DNA from: Clostridiales bacterium
GTDB taxonomy: Bacteria; Bacillota; Clostridia; Saccharofermentanales; Saccharofermentanaceae
NCBI GenBank assembly: GCA_017552455.1
Contig: JAFZPX010000062.1
Location: forward strand, 62,001-126,000
DNA: 64,000 bases
Direction: 5' to 3'
How positions within the stretch are numbered: the stretch's first letter is position 1; each line of letters starts with the position of its first letter. Shown here one piece after another: positions 24,589 through 33,954 of the stretch. The notes below the pieces were generated by a model. That model had not been told where the DNA came from. It ran no database searches and worked only from the letters and a program-made list of their open reading frames with translations. The position numbers and the translations under genes are program-made.

Positions 24589-26091
24589 ATGCGTCTTTCA
24601 GAAATACTTAAATATAATGACATAGTTATCCAGTGCCACGATAATCCCGATGCCGATGCTCTGGCGTCAGGATTCGTATTGCACACGTTCCTGACCGCAC
24701 ACGGCAAGTCTCCTGAGTTTATCTACAGAGGAATCAATCCTATCCAGAAGAGCAATCTGGTAATCATGGTCGACGAGCTTGGGATACCCGTATCTTATGA
24801 GCCGGACTACGACAGACGTCCTGACCTTCTGATCACGGTCGACTGCCAGATCGGCCAGAGGAATGTCACATTCACAGATTCCAAACTCGTGGCGGTCATC
24901 GATCACCATCAGGTCACGGTCGAATTGCCGAGACTGTCTGAAGTAAGAAGCAATATCGGTTCCTGCGCCACGGTTATGTGGGATCTTATGAGAGAAGAAG
25001 GCTTTGACGTTAACGAGAACAAGAACCTCGCGACAGCTCTTTACTACGGACTGTACTGCGATACGAATAAGTTCTCGGAAATGAGCCACCCTCTTGACCG
25101 CGATATGATCGATAATCTCACTATCAACAAGAGCCTTATCACAAAGATGAGCAACTCTAACATCTCGCTTGAAGAGCTCAAGATCACAGGCAAGGCCATT
25201 CTCGACTTCGAATACCACGAAGACTACAGATATCTTGTCATCAAGACGGAACCGTGCGACCCCAACATCCTCGGTGTAATCTCCGACTTCGCGATGGAGA
25301 CTGCGGAAGTAGATGTATGTATCGCTTATTACGCAAGCCCTGATGAGATAAAGTTCTCCGTCAGATCGTGTTCCAAGGAAGTACACGCCAACGAGCTTGC
25401 TGAGTTTATCGCAAGAGGCATCGGAGGAGGCGGCGGTCACCTTCTTAAGGCTGGCGGAACGATCCGTCCTGAGATGATCACGGCTTCACCCATCGAAGTT
25501 ATCGAAGGCAGGATTACCGAATACTATCAGCAGTATCAGGTTATCTATGCGAAGGATACTATCCTCGATACTTCAGACTTCGGAATGTACACGAAGAAGG
25601 AACAGAAGCTTGGTGTTATCAAGCTCACCGACGTCTTCCCTGTAACCACACCTGTTGAGATAAGAACTCTCGAGGGAGATATCAACGTCAACATCGCAGA
25701 CGACATGTACCTGATGATTGGTATCGAAGGCGAGATATACCCTATTACAGCAGAGAAATTAGCGAATTCATATCAGGCTACAGGATTCGATTTCCAAGGA
25801 CACTTCGAGTATGAGCCTTCCATCAGAAATCTCGCGACTGACGAGATCAAGCGCGTCATGCCTTATGCAAAGACTGTTATCAGTCCTTCAGGTTCTTCAA
25901 GGATCTATGCCAAGGTGCTCGATCACAACGTCAAGCTGTTTACAGCATGGGATGACGATAAATATTATTCAGGTGGTCCCGGCGATTATATCGCAGTAAG
26001 AGAAGACGACCCCCATGACATTTACGTCATAAGCGGCCGTCTGTTTGATGATCTTTATAGATCCACATCAAAGGGTATTACATTCCTCTGA
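24589..26091 (+). CDS. DHH-family phosphoesterase with C-terminal extension
   Basis: 500 residues. An N-terminal DHH domain has QCHDNPDADALAS (metal ligands), TVDCQ and the namesake DHH (AVIDHHQV, about 104-106). The DHHA1 domain ends with GIGGGGGHLLKAGG (about 280-293). Residues about 325-500 form an extra domain I do not recognise. DHH-DHHA1 proteins of this type degrade nanoRNA, pAp or cyclic di-AMP; the sequence alone does not tell which. AGGGGT lies before the ATG. It is divergent from rplU and its stop is one base from the convergent TIR gene. Confidence 0.85.
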   Translation: MRLSEILKYNDIVIQCHDNPDADALASGFVLHTFLTAHGKSPEFIYRGINPIQKSNLVIMVDELGIPVSYEPDYDRRPDLLITVDCQIGQRNVTFTDSKLVAVIDHHQVTVELPRLSEVRSNIGSCATVMWDLMREEGFDVNENKNLATALYYGLYCDTNKFSEMSHPLDRDMIDNLTINKSLITKMSNSNISLEELKITGKAILDFEYHEDYRYLVIKTEPCDPNILGVISDFAMETAEVDVCIAYYASPDEIKFSVRSCSKEVHANELAEFIARGIGGGGGHLLKAGGTIRPEMITASPIEVIEGRITEYYQQYQVIYAKDTILDTSDFGMYTKKEQKLGVIKLTDVFPVTTPVEIRTLEGDINVNIADDMYLMIGIEGEIYPITAEKLANSYQATGFDFQGHFEYEPSIRNLATDEIKRVMPYAKTVISPSGSSRIYAKVLDHNVKLFTAWDDDKYYSGGPGDYIAVREDDPHDIYVISGRLFDDLYRSTSKGITFL

Positions 26092-26092
26092 T

Positions 26093-29000
26093 TTAAGTGG
26101 ATGCTCCCATTCCCAGGTATTTAAGTAAGTAATCCGGCATCTCCAAGTTTCCGCCGAGGATCTCATATGCCTTGTCGAGAAGATCCTGAAGAGAATAGTG
26201 TCTGAAGAATCCCACTGATCTTACAGATGATATTGAATATGCTGTCGTATAGAAGCTGTCCGTAGGAGCATGATGTCCGAACGAATTCTGGATAGTTGCT
26301 TCTTCACACCAATCTGTAAGATTAATGACGTCCGTAAGGCCCTTCATCTCAAGGTACAGATAACCATTTTCAAAATCAGGCACAAACTCTACTTCAGAGA
26401 TGTAATTGAAATAAGTCTCAACTTCACTGGTACCAATGAATGAACCGTCGTTAGCATTGTATCTGTACAACTCACCATCCGCATAAAGAACTATGAAGAT
26501 TGGATCACCCTCATCAGGTCTGAGAATATCAAATCCCAGAGGCCTTCTCGATTCCGTACTAATGGTAAGCTCAAGATCGCCGTTAGTATCAAAGAACAGA
26601 ATCTGCCTTCCGTCGGAAACAAAGATACGTTCACTCTGTTCATCAGCGGACGCACATACGGTTCCGTTCCAGTCATCAGGAAGATCAACGCGCATGATCT
26701 CGTCAGTCTCCGTCCTGACTATATAATCTCCTTCTGTAGTTGCTGCATACATAAATCCCATAGATTCAAAGTAAAGGGGTTTATACACCAAATCCGCGAC
26801 AAGATCACAAGGAATCTCATACTCATGAGAGTCTCCTTCCTCGATGTCATAATAAGCTACATACGGGAGAGCATCTCGCGTGAACTGATATACGATATAC
26901 TGACCGTGCATGTTGATTCTTTCGCCATACAAAACCATATTACTAACAAGTTCTTCAGTATCTACATCCCCGTCGTCAAGATCAACAATGTAGAGAGAGG
27001 CACCGAATTCATTACGAACAACATAGAGTTTGCCATCATATACACCAAGAACCTCATACCGAGAACTATAGTCCGAATTATCGGCTAAAGTCACATCACG
27101 GATAAGCTCGTTAGTGTTGGGATCGATCAGCGTAAGGATGATGCCGTCGTCATTTCCATATATCAACGCCAGTAGATCATCATCCAGATATGACGTTGAG
27201 ACCGATGTAGTTGTAACACCTTCCGTCTGTTCCCATTCTTCATCATAGGCGCCTGCATTGTAGTAGATTATCTCGCGGGTATTAGTCTGATAAGCATAGA
27301 CTCCGTGATTAACTATCGCTCTTTCAATACCATCAGCAAACTCATAAGTAAGCGTAACAATATCATTACCCCGACTCTTAACAGGGAACGCCATTGCACC
27401 GCCTGCCGTGATTATCAGAGGGTTAGCATCACCATCTCTGTCTGATACATCGATTATGGATTCATTTACGCTCCAGTTATAAAGGACGGTACCGTCATCG
27501 ATATCATATGCCGTACATGTATCGCCGGAATAGAATGTGATCATATTTCCGGAAGGAAGCGGGAAGAATGAACGGTAATAAGCCATTCCTGAACTTACAT
27601 GTTCAGCACTCCATAACTCATTAAGGTTATCCGGATCATAGCAAACCAATTGCGAGACATTGGGGCTGATGATATAAGTATCTTCTACCATCGCAGATTC
27701 GAAGTCGGAAAGATTGTAAGACGCAGCCACGAAGTGATCATCATCGAACCAAATTATGTCACATATGAATCTACAAGAGTCTTCAGATATCGAGAATGAA
27801 CCTGTCTGAAGATCCAACATACCTACATAGTTCTCATCCATGCCCTCATATATACATATGCCGAGACGTCTCTTATCCGGAGACAGCTCGAAGTTGCTCA
27901 CGGAAATAGGATAATCACTAACTCTGTAATCATCCAAAAGAAACTCTTCTATCGTCTCACCTGTATTCGCATCAAGAATTCTGGCAGAAGGCACACTTGT
28001 CATTACGAGGATCTGGCCGGGTGCATATTCTTCCAACTGCGAAGCTTCATACATCATATAATCGAACTCATCTTCTTCATCAGTATTCTCCCACAGCAGT
28101 TCTCCGGTTGCCGCATCGTAAGCCGCAAGTCTAACTTGCGCCAAAACATATAGTTTATCGTCAATAAAACCCATATAGCCGATATTTATGTCAGGATTTA
28201 CGATATCGTACAGTTTCTCGTGAGTATCAGTATCCCAGACGGATATGATATTGAGGTTGTCTCTTGCAGCCAATCTGTGGCCTTCCTCATCTACTACCAT
28301 ATCTTCTACCGTGCCGGAGACTCCATAACTCCAAAGAGATTCAACATTGGACTCGTTCTGACCGACATACGCGAGCGTTGCATTTGACAATGCATGCATT
28401 GCCTCACCCGTTAATGGTCTCGGATCATCAGCGCTCTGCGGGACAGCCGCCAATGCGACGTACAGCGCATCAATTCGCCGTTGCTGATCGAGCAGCAGCT
28501 CCGCTTCATTTGCAAGGAAACGCGACTGGTTATAAAGCGACTCGCGAAGTAAAGCATCTGACCTTCTCTTAGCAACAGTCATGTATACACCAAAGGCGAT
28601 CGCTGCAGCTGCAACAATGGCACTTACGATCATCAATCTTCTTGTCTTATAAGATCTCTGGCGCCTTACAAGCTCATCATAAGAACAACCGAGAACCGCA
28701 GCAGCAAGCCTCGGGATCTCTTCCTTCTTTGCCTTATTCAACGGCATTCTGTAGTCGCAGGAAAGAGGCTCTATGTTAACCTTTATCGTGCGCTCTGTAC
28801 CGTCCGCTTCCTTAATAACTCTCTCGTCTGTCTTAAGGATCTCAGGAATAACGTCATTAGGCTCACCGTCTGCGAGTACCGTAAGTATCTTCGACTTATC
28901 GTGGTTCTTAAGGAAGAAGTTTATCTCACGCTGCACCCAGATGGACTCGCATGTGTTAGGCGAGCAGATTACTATGAGGTAGTCCGCCTTTTCGAGGGCG

Positions 29001-29203
29001 TTACTGATCGTGTCTGTAAGGTCGCTCGTGATAGGAAGCTCGTCCTTGTCGCGGAAGATACGCTCTATCTTGTTCTTGCCGGTCTTCTTGCGGATAGCGT
29101 TCGGCACATGGAAATGCTCAAGCGAGCGCTGTACATGTTCCGCTACTTTGGAGTCAAGCTCAGCGTGTCTGTACGAGATGAACGCGTTGTAGAAATCTAT
29201 CAT
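26093..29203 (-). CDS. TIR domain - membrane helix - extracellular beta-propeller receptor
   Basis: 1036 residues. A TIR domain (1-150) has YNAFISYRHAELDSKVAEHV, an IFRDKDELPITSDL loop, and W89/E93 (CESIWVQREI), where E93 matches the Glu needed for NAD cleavage in enzymatic TIRs. One membrane helix at 190-211 (VSAIVAAAAIAFGVYM), then about 820 residues of repeated beta-strand blades (VWDTDTHEKLYDI, AYDAATGELLWENT, ILDANTGETIEEF) typical of WD40/PQQ propellers. Likely topology is TIR inside, propeller outside. AAGGAGAAGGG precedes the ATG. It is 17 bases after a membrane gene that touches murC. Confidence 0.82.
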   Translation of the reverse strand: MIDFYNAFISYRHAELDSKVAEHVQRSLEHFHVPNAIRKKTGKNKIERIFRDKDELPITSDLTDTISNALEKADYLIVICSPNTCESIWVQREINFFLKNHDKSKILTVLADGEPNDVIPEILKTDERVIKEADGTERTIKVNIEPLSCDYRMPLNKAKKEEIPRLAAAVLGCSYDELVRRQRSYKTRRLMIVSAIVAAAAIAFGVYMTVAKRRSDALLRESLYNQSRFLANEAELLLDQQRRIDALYVALAAVPQSADDPRPLTGEAMHALSNATLAYVGQNESNVESLWSYGVSGTVEDMVVDEEGHRLAARDNLNIISVWDTDTHEKLYDIVNPDINIGYMGFIDDKLYVLAQVRLAAYDAATGELLWENTDEEDEFDYMMYEASQLEEYAPGQILVMTSVPSARILDANTGETIEEFLLDDYRVSDYPISVSNFELSPDKRRLGICIYEGMDENYVGMLDLQTGSFSISEDSCRFICDIIWFDDDHFVAASYNLSDFESAMVEDTYIISPNVSQLVCYDPDNLNELWSAEHVSSGMAYYRSFFPLPSGNMITFYSGDTCTAYDIDDGTVLYNWSVNESIIDVSDRDGDANPLIITAGGAMAFPVKSRGNDIVTLTYEFADGIERAIVNHGVYAYQTNTREIIYYNAGAYDEEWEQTEGVTTTSVSTSYLDDDLLALIYGNDDGIILTLIDPNTNELIRDVTLADNSDYSSRYEVLGVYDGKLYVVRNEFGASLYIVDLDDGDVDTEELVSNMVLYGERINMHGQYIVYQFTRDALPYVAYYDIEEGDSHEYEIPCDLVADLVYKPLYFESMGFMYAATTEGDYIVRTETDEIMRVDLPDDWNGTVCASADEQSERIFVSDGRQILFFDTNGDLELTISTESRRPLGFDILRPDEGDPIFIVLYADGELYRYNANDGSFIGTSEVETYFNYISEVEFVPDFENGYLYLEMKGLTDVINLTDWCEEATIQNSFGHHAPTDSFYTTAYSISSVRSVGFFRHYSLQDLLDKAYEILGGNLEMPDYLLKYLGMGAST

Positions 29204-29220
29204 TTTCCCTTCTCCTTATC

Positions 29221-30696
29221 TTATAGCACTGCTGCCAAAACCAACATGAAAACAAAACCGTGCAGTACACCCGGTATCAAAGATCTGTCTGTGTGTCTTA
29301 CAAGAGGGATTACGGCGAGGTACGGGAGACCAAGAGCCGCAAGTCCCGACAGGCCTGCATAGAAAGTAGCAGTATTTCCCGGAATCAGTCCGTAAAGCAA
29401 AGCCACCACACACGGTATAAACATAAGCCCGAGTATGAGCCTGTTTCCGAACATGTTCTTCGCGCCCTGCCCTGCTACGGAGGATTTACGCGAAGCATAT
29501 ATGAGTCCCGTCGCGAACATGGCGTCGACGATAAAAAGCAGTGTAAGAATTCCCGATGCGATGCCTGCGTCTCTTATCGCATACACCTTGATGTCACCTA
29601 CAAGAAGCGTCATGAGCAGCGCGTAGAGACCTGTGACGGATGCGAGGAATAACGCGGGGATCTGAGTCTTCTTCGAGGGGACGAACTTGCCGTCTTTGGT
29701 TGTGATCCAGCTGAAGTTGATGATGAACAGACACAGCATGAAGATCTCCGGAAGAAGCACTTGGATAAGAGGCATTGCGCCTGCGAGTTTGCTGTCGAAT
29801 GATGTCGCGATGATACCGATGGTAACCGCGATCGAGATGCCTCCGATAAGACCGAATACCCACTTGGATATGGGTGCCTTCTTGGGGTCGTTTCCTGTGA
29901 CAGACAGCCCCATGTTAGACAGGTAAAGAAGTATCGAGATTACAGCGAGTGCAAAGGACAGCCAGCAGAAAACAAACCATGCGTTGATGCTGCCGAATGA
30001 GATATCCTTAACATTGTCGTCGATGTAAGTTACGCTCAAGTAACCTGCAAGCTCGTTCTGGAACAAAGGTGAGAACAGTAACTTCTGCGGGTCGTTGATC
30101 CTGAAGCAGGACAGCGACAGCATGCGGTTCTGTGCGTTGTTGAAGTAGACCTTGGATGAGAATAAGCCGCCTCTTTTTACAGGTGTGCCGAAGAGTGTAT
30201 CGTCGCCCGACATTCTCTCGTAAATAACGCGCGGCGCATCCATCTCGGAAACGTTCTGCACGTCATTGCGTCCTGCGAAGATAGCGATGTCACAATCAGG
30301 CGCCTCACTCGAGATGCCTTCCATGTAGTCCTCATTCAAAGCAGGACAGATAAGGACGAAGCCATCGACACTCTCATAATTCTTGTATTCGTTCACGACT
30401 GCCAAAGCTTCGTCGCCGATACCGACAACTATCACATATCTTCCCAAAGGAAGCTCATCGCCGTAACGGATGTATGCTACGTTATAACCTGCAGCGTCAA
30501 GAGTGTGATGCAAGGAAAGATTGGGAACATTACCCTGGGAGTCTACGATCGCGACCACAGGACTGTTCTTTACGAGGTTGGAACGCGGCACACTCACGAG
30601 AATGATCATGGTAATAAGCACCACGGCCATAAGACCCAGGCTTATGAGCGAGATGGGAGCCTTGCGGCGCGGCTGCTGCTTACCTTTTGGACTCAT
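29221..30696 (-). CDS. Membrane protein with extracytoplasmic alpha/beta domain, unknown
   Basis: 491 residues: an N-terminal helix (about 16-36), a 180-residue domain outside the membrane reminiscent of an alpha/beta hydrolase (HHTLDAAGYNVAYIRYGDEL, GIGDEALAV, AIFAGRNDV), then about eight helices (230-490). The usual hydrolase nucleophile elbow GxSxG reads GIGDE, so catalysis is doubtful. The start shares one base with the murC stop (TAATG). Being between murC and the TIR gene suggests an envelope role, but no function is recognised. Confidence 0.65.
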   Translation of the reverse strand: MSPKGKQQPRRKAPISLISLGLMAVVLITMIILVSVPRSNLVKNSPVVAIVDSQGNVPNLSLHHTLDAAGYNVAYIRYGDELPLGRYVIVVGIGDEALAVVNEYKNYESVDGFVLICPALNEDYMEGISSEAPDCDIAIFAGRNDVQNVSEMDAPRVIYERMSGDDTLFGTPVKRGGLFSSKVYFNNAQNRMLSLSCFRINDPQKLLFSPLFQNELAGYLSVTYIDDNVKDISFGSINAWFVFCWLSFALAVISILLYLSNMGLSVTGNDPKKAPISKWVFGLIGGISIAVTIGIIATSFDSKLAGAMPLIQVLLPEIFMLCLFIINFSWITTKDGKFVPSKKTQIPALFLASVTGLYALLMTLLVGDIKVYAIRDAGIASGILTLLFIVDAMFATGLIYASRKSSVAGQGAKNMFGNRLILGLMFIPCVVALLYGLIPGNTATFYAGLSGLAALGLPYLAVIPLVRHTDRSLIPGVLHGFVFMLVLAAVL

Positions 30697-32105
30697 TACT
30701 TATCTCCGGGGCAAAGCTCGTTACCGAGTTCTCTAATGTCTTCGGGGCCTAAGATGAGGATCATATCACCTTCGTGTGTGAGCTCATCAATACGCTTCTT
30801 GAGGTCTTCCTTGTCCGCGTAGAACTCGGCGTTACCTCCGCGCTTGTTGATCTCGTCTGCGATATTCTTACTGGAGACCATACCCTCGTGGATCACTTCT
30901 CTGTCCGTGAATATCTCCGAGAACAGTATCTTCTCGCACGGCAGCAAGCTCGTTACATACTCTTCGAAAAGCGCATCTACTCTGTTAAAAGTAAGAGGCT
31001 GGAATACAACGAGAAGGTTGTTGTGCGGCATATGCATAGCAGCATCGATAGTGACGCGTGCAGCCGTAGGGTGGTGCGCATAATCGACTACGACTTCGGC
31101 ACCCTTGTAAGTTCCCTTGATCGTGAATCTTCCGTCTGCGCCTCCGAACTCGTTAAGTGCTTTGATGATGGACCCAGCGGATGCGCCGTTAAGGTAAGCG
31201 CACGCTGATGCAATAAGTGCGTTACTGATGTTGTGCGCACCGGGAACTCTAAGCTGAACTCTTCCGATGTTCTCACCCATCGCGATGAGGTCGAAGCCCG
31301 GAAGTCCGTCTGTATATGTGACGTTCCGAGCCTTGAAGTCTGCGTCAGTCTCAACTGCGCATGTGATAACCTTTACGTTCTTATCAGCACGCTTGATAGA
31401 CTCCTTGATGTTATCGTCTGTGCCGGTAACTACGAGGTAGCCGCCGTCATCGATCTTGTTGATGAATTCTGCAAATACGTCGATGACATCATCAAGTGTC
31501 GGATAGCAGTCAACGTGATCGTGATCGATGTTAGTGATGGCTGCTGTCGTGGATCTGAACTCAAGGAATGAGCGCTTGAACTCACAAGCCTCAGAGACGA
31601 GAAGGTCTCTTCCTGTTCCCTGTCTTACAGTGGAACCTCCGATGCCGTCGAACGGAGCGCCGAGGTGGATCGTAGGATCGAGTCCTTCCTCGATGAGCAT
31701 CATGGATGTCATTGAAGTAGTTGTTGTCTTACCGTGTGTACCGGAGATGTTGATGACATTCTTGTAGGAATTCGTGATGATGCCGAGGAACTCTGATCTG
31801 TCGAATACAGTAATGCCCTTCTCAAGCGCTCTTGCAAGCTCCTTGTTATGAGGAAGGATGGCTGCCGTCTTAACGATGTAGTCAGGCTCGAACTCGTCGA
31901 TGTTCTTAGCTTCCTGACAGTTATAGATAGTGATGCCGCTGTCTGCGAGCATCTTTGTTCTATCAGAAGGATGGTTATCGGAACCGCCGACCTTAAAGCC
32001 GTAACCTTTTGTCAGCAGTGCGAGGCCGCTCATGGAGATGCCGCCGATACCTACGAAGTAGATCTTGGCATCTTTCTTTAATTCATCAAGCCTGGTTTCA
32101 GACAT
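30696..32105 (-). CDS. murC: UDP-N-acetylmuramate--L-alanine ligase
   Basis: 469 residues of a Mur ligase: N-terminal Rossmann GIGGISMSGLA (19-29), ATP P-loop GTHGKTTTT (122-130), ITNIDHDHVD, GAHNISNALIA, and DYAHHPTA near residue 340. It adds the first amino acid of the peptidoglycan stem peptide in the cytoplasm. AGGAG precedes the ATG by several bases. First gene of a three-gene unit with the 491-residue membrane protein and the TIR receptor. Confidence 0.97.
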   Translation of the reverse strand: MSETRLDELKKDAKIYFVGIGGISMSGLALLTKGYGFKVGGSDNHPSDRTKMLADSGITIYNCQEAKNIDEFEPDYIVKTAAILPHNKELARALEKGITVFDRSEFLGIITNSYKNVINISGTHGKTTTTSMTSMMLIEEGLDPTIHLGAPFDGIGGSTVRQGTGRDLLVSEACEFKRSFLEFRSTTAAITNIDHDHVDCYPTLDDVIDVFAEFINKIDDGGYLVVTGTDDNIKESIKRADKNVKVITCAVETDADFKARNVTYTDGLPGFDLIAMGENIGRVQLRVPGAHNISNALIASACAYLNGASAGSIIKALNEFGGADGRFTIKGTYKGAEVVVDYAHHPTAARVTIDAAMHMPHNNLLVVFQPLTFNRVDALFEEYVTSLLPCEKILFSEIFTDREVIHEGMVSSKNIADEINKRGGNAEFYADKEDLKKRIDELTHEGDMILILGPEDIRELGNELCPGDK

Positions 32106-32140
32106 AGTTAATACTCCTCGTTAATAACTCAACTCAGAAT

Positions 32141-32168
32141 ATTATACTATATTATTTATAATTATTAA
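32141..32168 (-). promoter_or_regulatory. Promoter of the murC operon
   Basis: Minus-strand TTAATA (32168-32163), 16-base spacer, TATAAT (32146-32141). The -35 overlaps the stop codon of the upstream antiporter gene. Confidence 0.6.
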
Positions 32169-33367
32169 GATGTTGTGTCGGTAACCACTTCAGCCTTAGG
32201 CGTCTTGTCCGAATAAAGAATCTTAAGGAATATCGGCGTCAGGATTGACGATACGACGATAAGGAAAATAACCGAAGTAAAATATGCACCGCTTAACGCA
32301 CCCACAGACAGAGCACGCTGGGCAACGATCAAAGCAACCTCGCCTCTGGTCATCATACCGATTCCGATCTTAAGGCAATCCCTGCCCTTGAATCCGCACA
32401 CTCTGGACATCGCACCACATCCGATAATCTTGGAAAGCAGACCAACCAGAACGAAGCACAGCGAGAACAGAAGGATGCTCGGATCAACAGACTTGATATC
32501 CGTCTGAAGTCCGATGGATGCGAAGAATACAGGTCCGAAGATCATGTAGGAATTGATATCCATCTTACGTGAGATATAAGTCGAGTCATCCAAAGAACTT
32601 AAGATTACACCCGCTACATAAGCACCTGTAATATCAGCAACTCCGAAGTACTTCTGAGCGCAGTAAGACATAACATAGCAGAGCGCAAGACCGATGATCG
32701 GGATACGTCTCGTATGCGGCCAACGCTTGTCGATGCGCTTGAATACACGATAAAACAGATAACCGAACACCAAAGATACCAGGAAGAACAGACCGCTCAT
32801 GAGGAAAGTCGATGAGATGTCCTGTGCAGGATCCTTGATTCCGATTACGATAGTAAGAACGAGGATGCCGATGACATCATCGATGATGGCTGCCGACACG
32901 ATAGTCGTACCGACGAACTCAGAGATCTTACCGAGCTCCTTCAGAGTCTGAACAGTTATAGAAACCGAAGTTGCTGTCAATATCAGACCGACAAACAACG
33001 CCTTATAAAACTCTTCGTCGCCCCAAGGCGCGAAGCCGTAGAAAGCCATATAGAGAACAGTACCGCAGGCAAGAGGAATAAACACGCCTGCACATGCGAT
33101 CAGCAAAGCCTTGAATCCTGTCTTACGAAGATCAGAAATACGTGTCTCAAGACCTGCAGTGAACATCAAAAGCATAACGCCGATCTCGGCCATGTAACCC
33201 AGAAAATCGGAGTAACCGACCAAGCCGAGGATCGAAGGACCAACGATCAATCCGGCAACAATCTCACCTACAACCTGAGGGGCCTTAAGCTTACGCGCAC
33301 ACAGGCCAAAAAACTTGGCTGCGATTATGATGATCGCGAGCGATCTGAAAACCTCGTACTTCTCCAC
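32165..33367 (-). CDS. CPA2-type monovalent cation/proton antiporter
   Basis: 400 residues, about 12 hydrophobic helices, with family hallmarks: KAPQVVGEIVAGLIVGPSILG, GVMLLMFTAGLE, and the ion-binding double Asp in AAIIDDVIGILVL (about 162-163). This is the Na+(K+)/H+ exchanger fold. No C-terminal TrkA-N domain is present, so regulation differs from KefB/KefC. Probably maintains cytoplasmic pH or sodium. Confidence 0.9.
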   Translation of the reverse strand: MEKYEVFRSLAIIIIAAKFFGLCARKLKAPQVVGEIVAGLIVGPSILGLVGYSDFLGYMAEIGVMLLMFTAGLETRISDLRKTGFKALLIACAGVFIPLACGTVLYMAFYGFAPWGDEEFYKALFVGLILTATSVSITVQTLKELGKISEFVGTTIVSAAIIDDVIGILVLTIVIGIKDPAQDISSTFLMSGLFFLVSLVFGYLFYRVFKRIDKRWPHTRRIPIIGLALCYVMSYCAQKYFGVADITGAYVAGVILSSLDDSTYISRKMDINSYMIFGPVFFASIGLQTDIKSVDPSILLFSLCFVLVGLLSKIIGCGAMSRVCGFKGRDCLKIGIGMMTRGEVALIVAQRALSVGALSGAYFTSVIFLIVVSSILTPIFLKILYSDKTPKAEVVTDTTS

Positions 33368-33385
33368 TTGGAATTGCCTTCCTTC

Positions 33386-33865
33386 TTACATTGTTATCGA
33401 GCCTACAGTCGCATGTGTAAACGCGATAAGATCAGAAGGGGCAAGCTTTAACTGCAAACCTCTCTGACCGCCGCTTACGTGAACCGTGTCAACAAGCTCG
33501 ATCATCTCATCAATAAAAGTGCGGTATTCCTTCTTCATTCCGATAGGAGAACAACCGCCTCTTATGTAACCCGTAACCTTGAGCAGATCCTTCACATGAA
33601 TGAGCTCCACTCTCTTAACGCCGGCAAGGCGCGCTGCCTTCTTCAGGTCAAGCTCGTCATCGACCGACAGACAGAAGACCATATACTCCCCGCTGTCCGA
33701 CACAGCTGTCAGCGTCTTGAAAACTTCTTCATAAGGAATATCAAAAAACTCAGCAACATGATGTCCGTCGAGATCATTCTCGTCGTACTCATACTCCATC
33801 GCTTCATAGGAAACGCCGCCCTTATCGAGCATACGCATTGCATTTGTCTTCTTTATAGCTGCCAT
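33386..33865 (-). CDS. ybaK: YbaK-type Cys-tRNA(Pro)/aminoacyl-tRNA deacylase
   Basis: About 159 residues with the YbaK/EbsC pattern: KKTNAMRMLDKGGVSYE, PYEEVFKTL, CLSVDDELDLKKAA, and GGCSPIGMKKEYRTFID. The family hydrolyses Cys mis-charged onto tRNA-Pro. I chose the ATG at 33865 (MAAIKKTNAMRML). A -10 element ends only 12 bases upstream, leaving almost no leader. Confidence 0.93.
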   Translation of the reverse strand: MAAIKKTNAMRMLDKGGVSYEAMEYEYDENDLDGHHVAEFFDIPYEEVFKTLTAVSDSGEYMVFCLSVDDELDLKKAARLAGVKRVELIHVKDLLKVTGYIRGGCSPIGMKKEYRTFIDEMIELVDTVHVSGGQRGLQLKLAPSDLIAFTHATVGSITM

Positions 33866-33877
33866 AAACCTTAAACT

Positions 33878-33905
33878 ATAATATCCCATCACGCTGATTA
33901 TTCAA
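33878..33905 (-). promoter_or_regulatory. Promoter very close to the ybaK start
   Basis: Minus-strand TTGAAT (33905-33900), 16-base spacer, TATTAT (33883-33878). The expected transcript start, near 33871, leaves about six leader bases. Confidence 0.5.
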
Positions 33906-33954
33906 TTCACAAGTGATGATATAATTAAACAAAATTAATACGAAGAGGTCCCTC

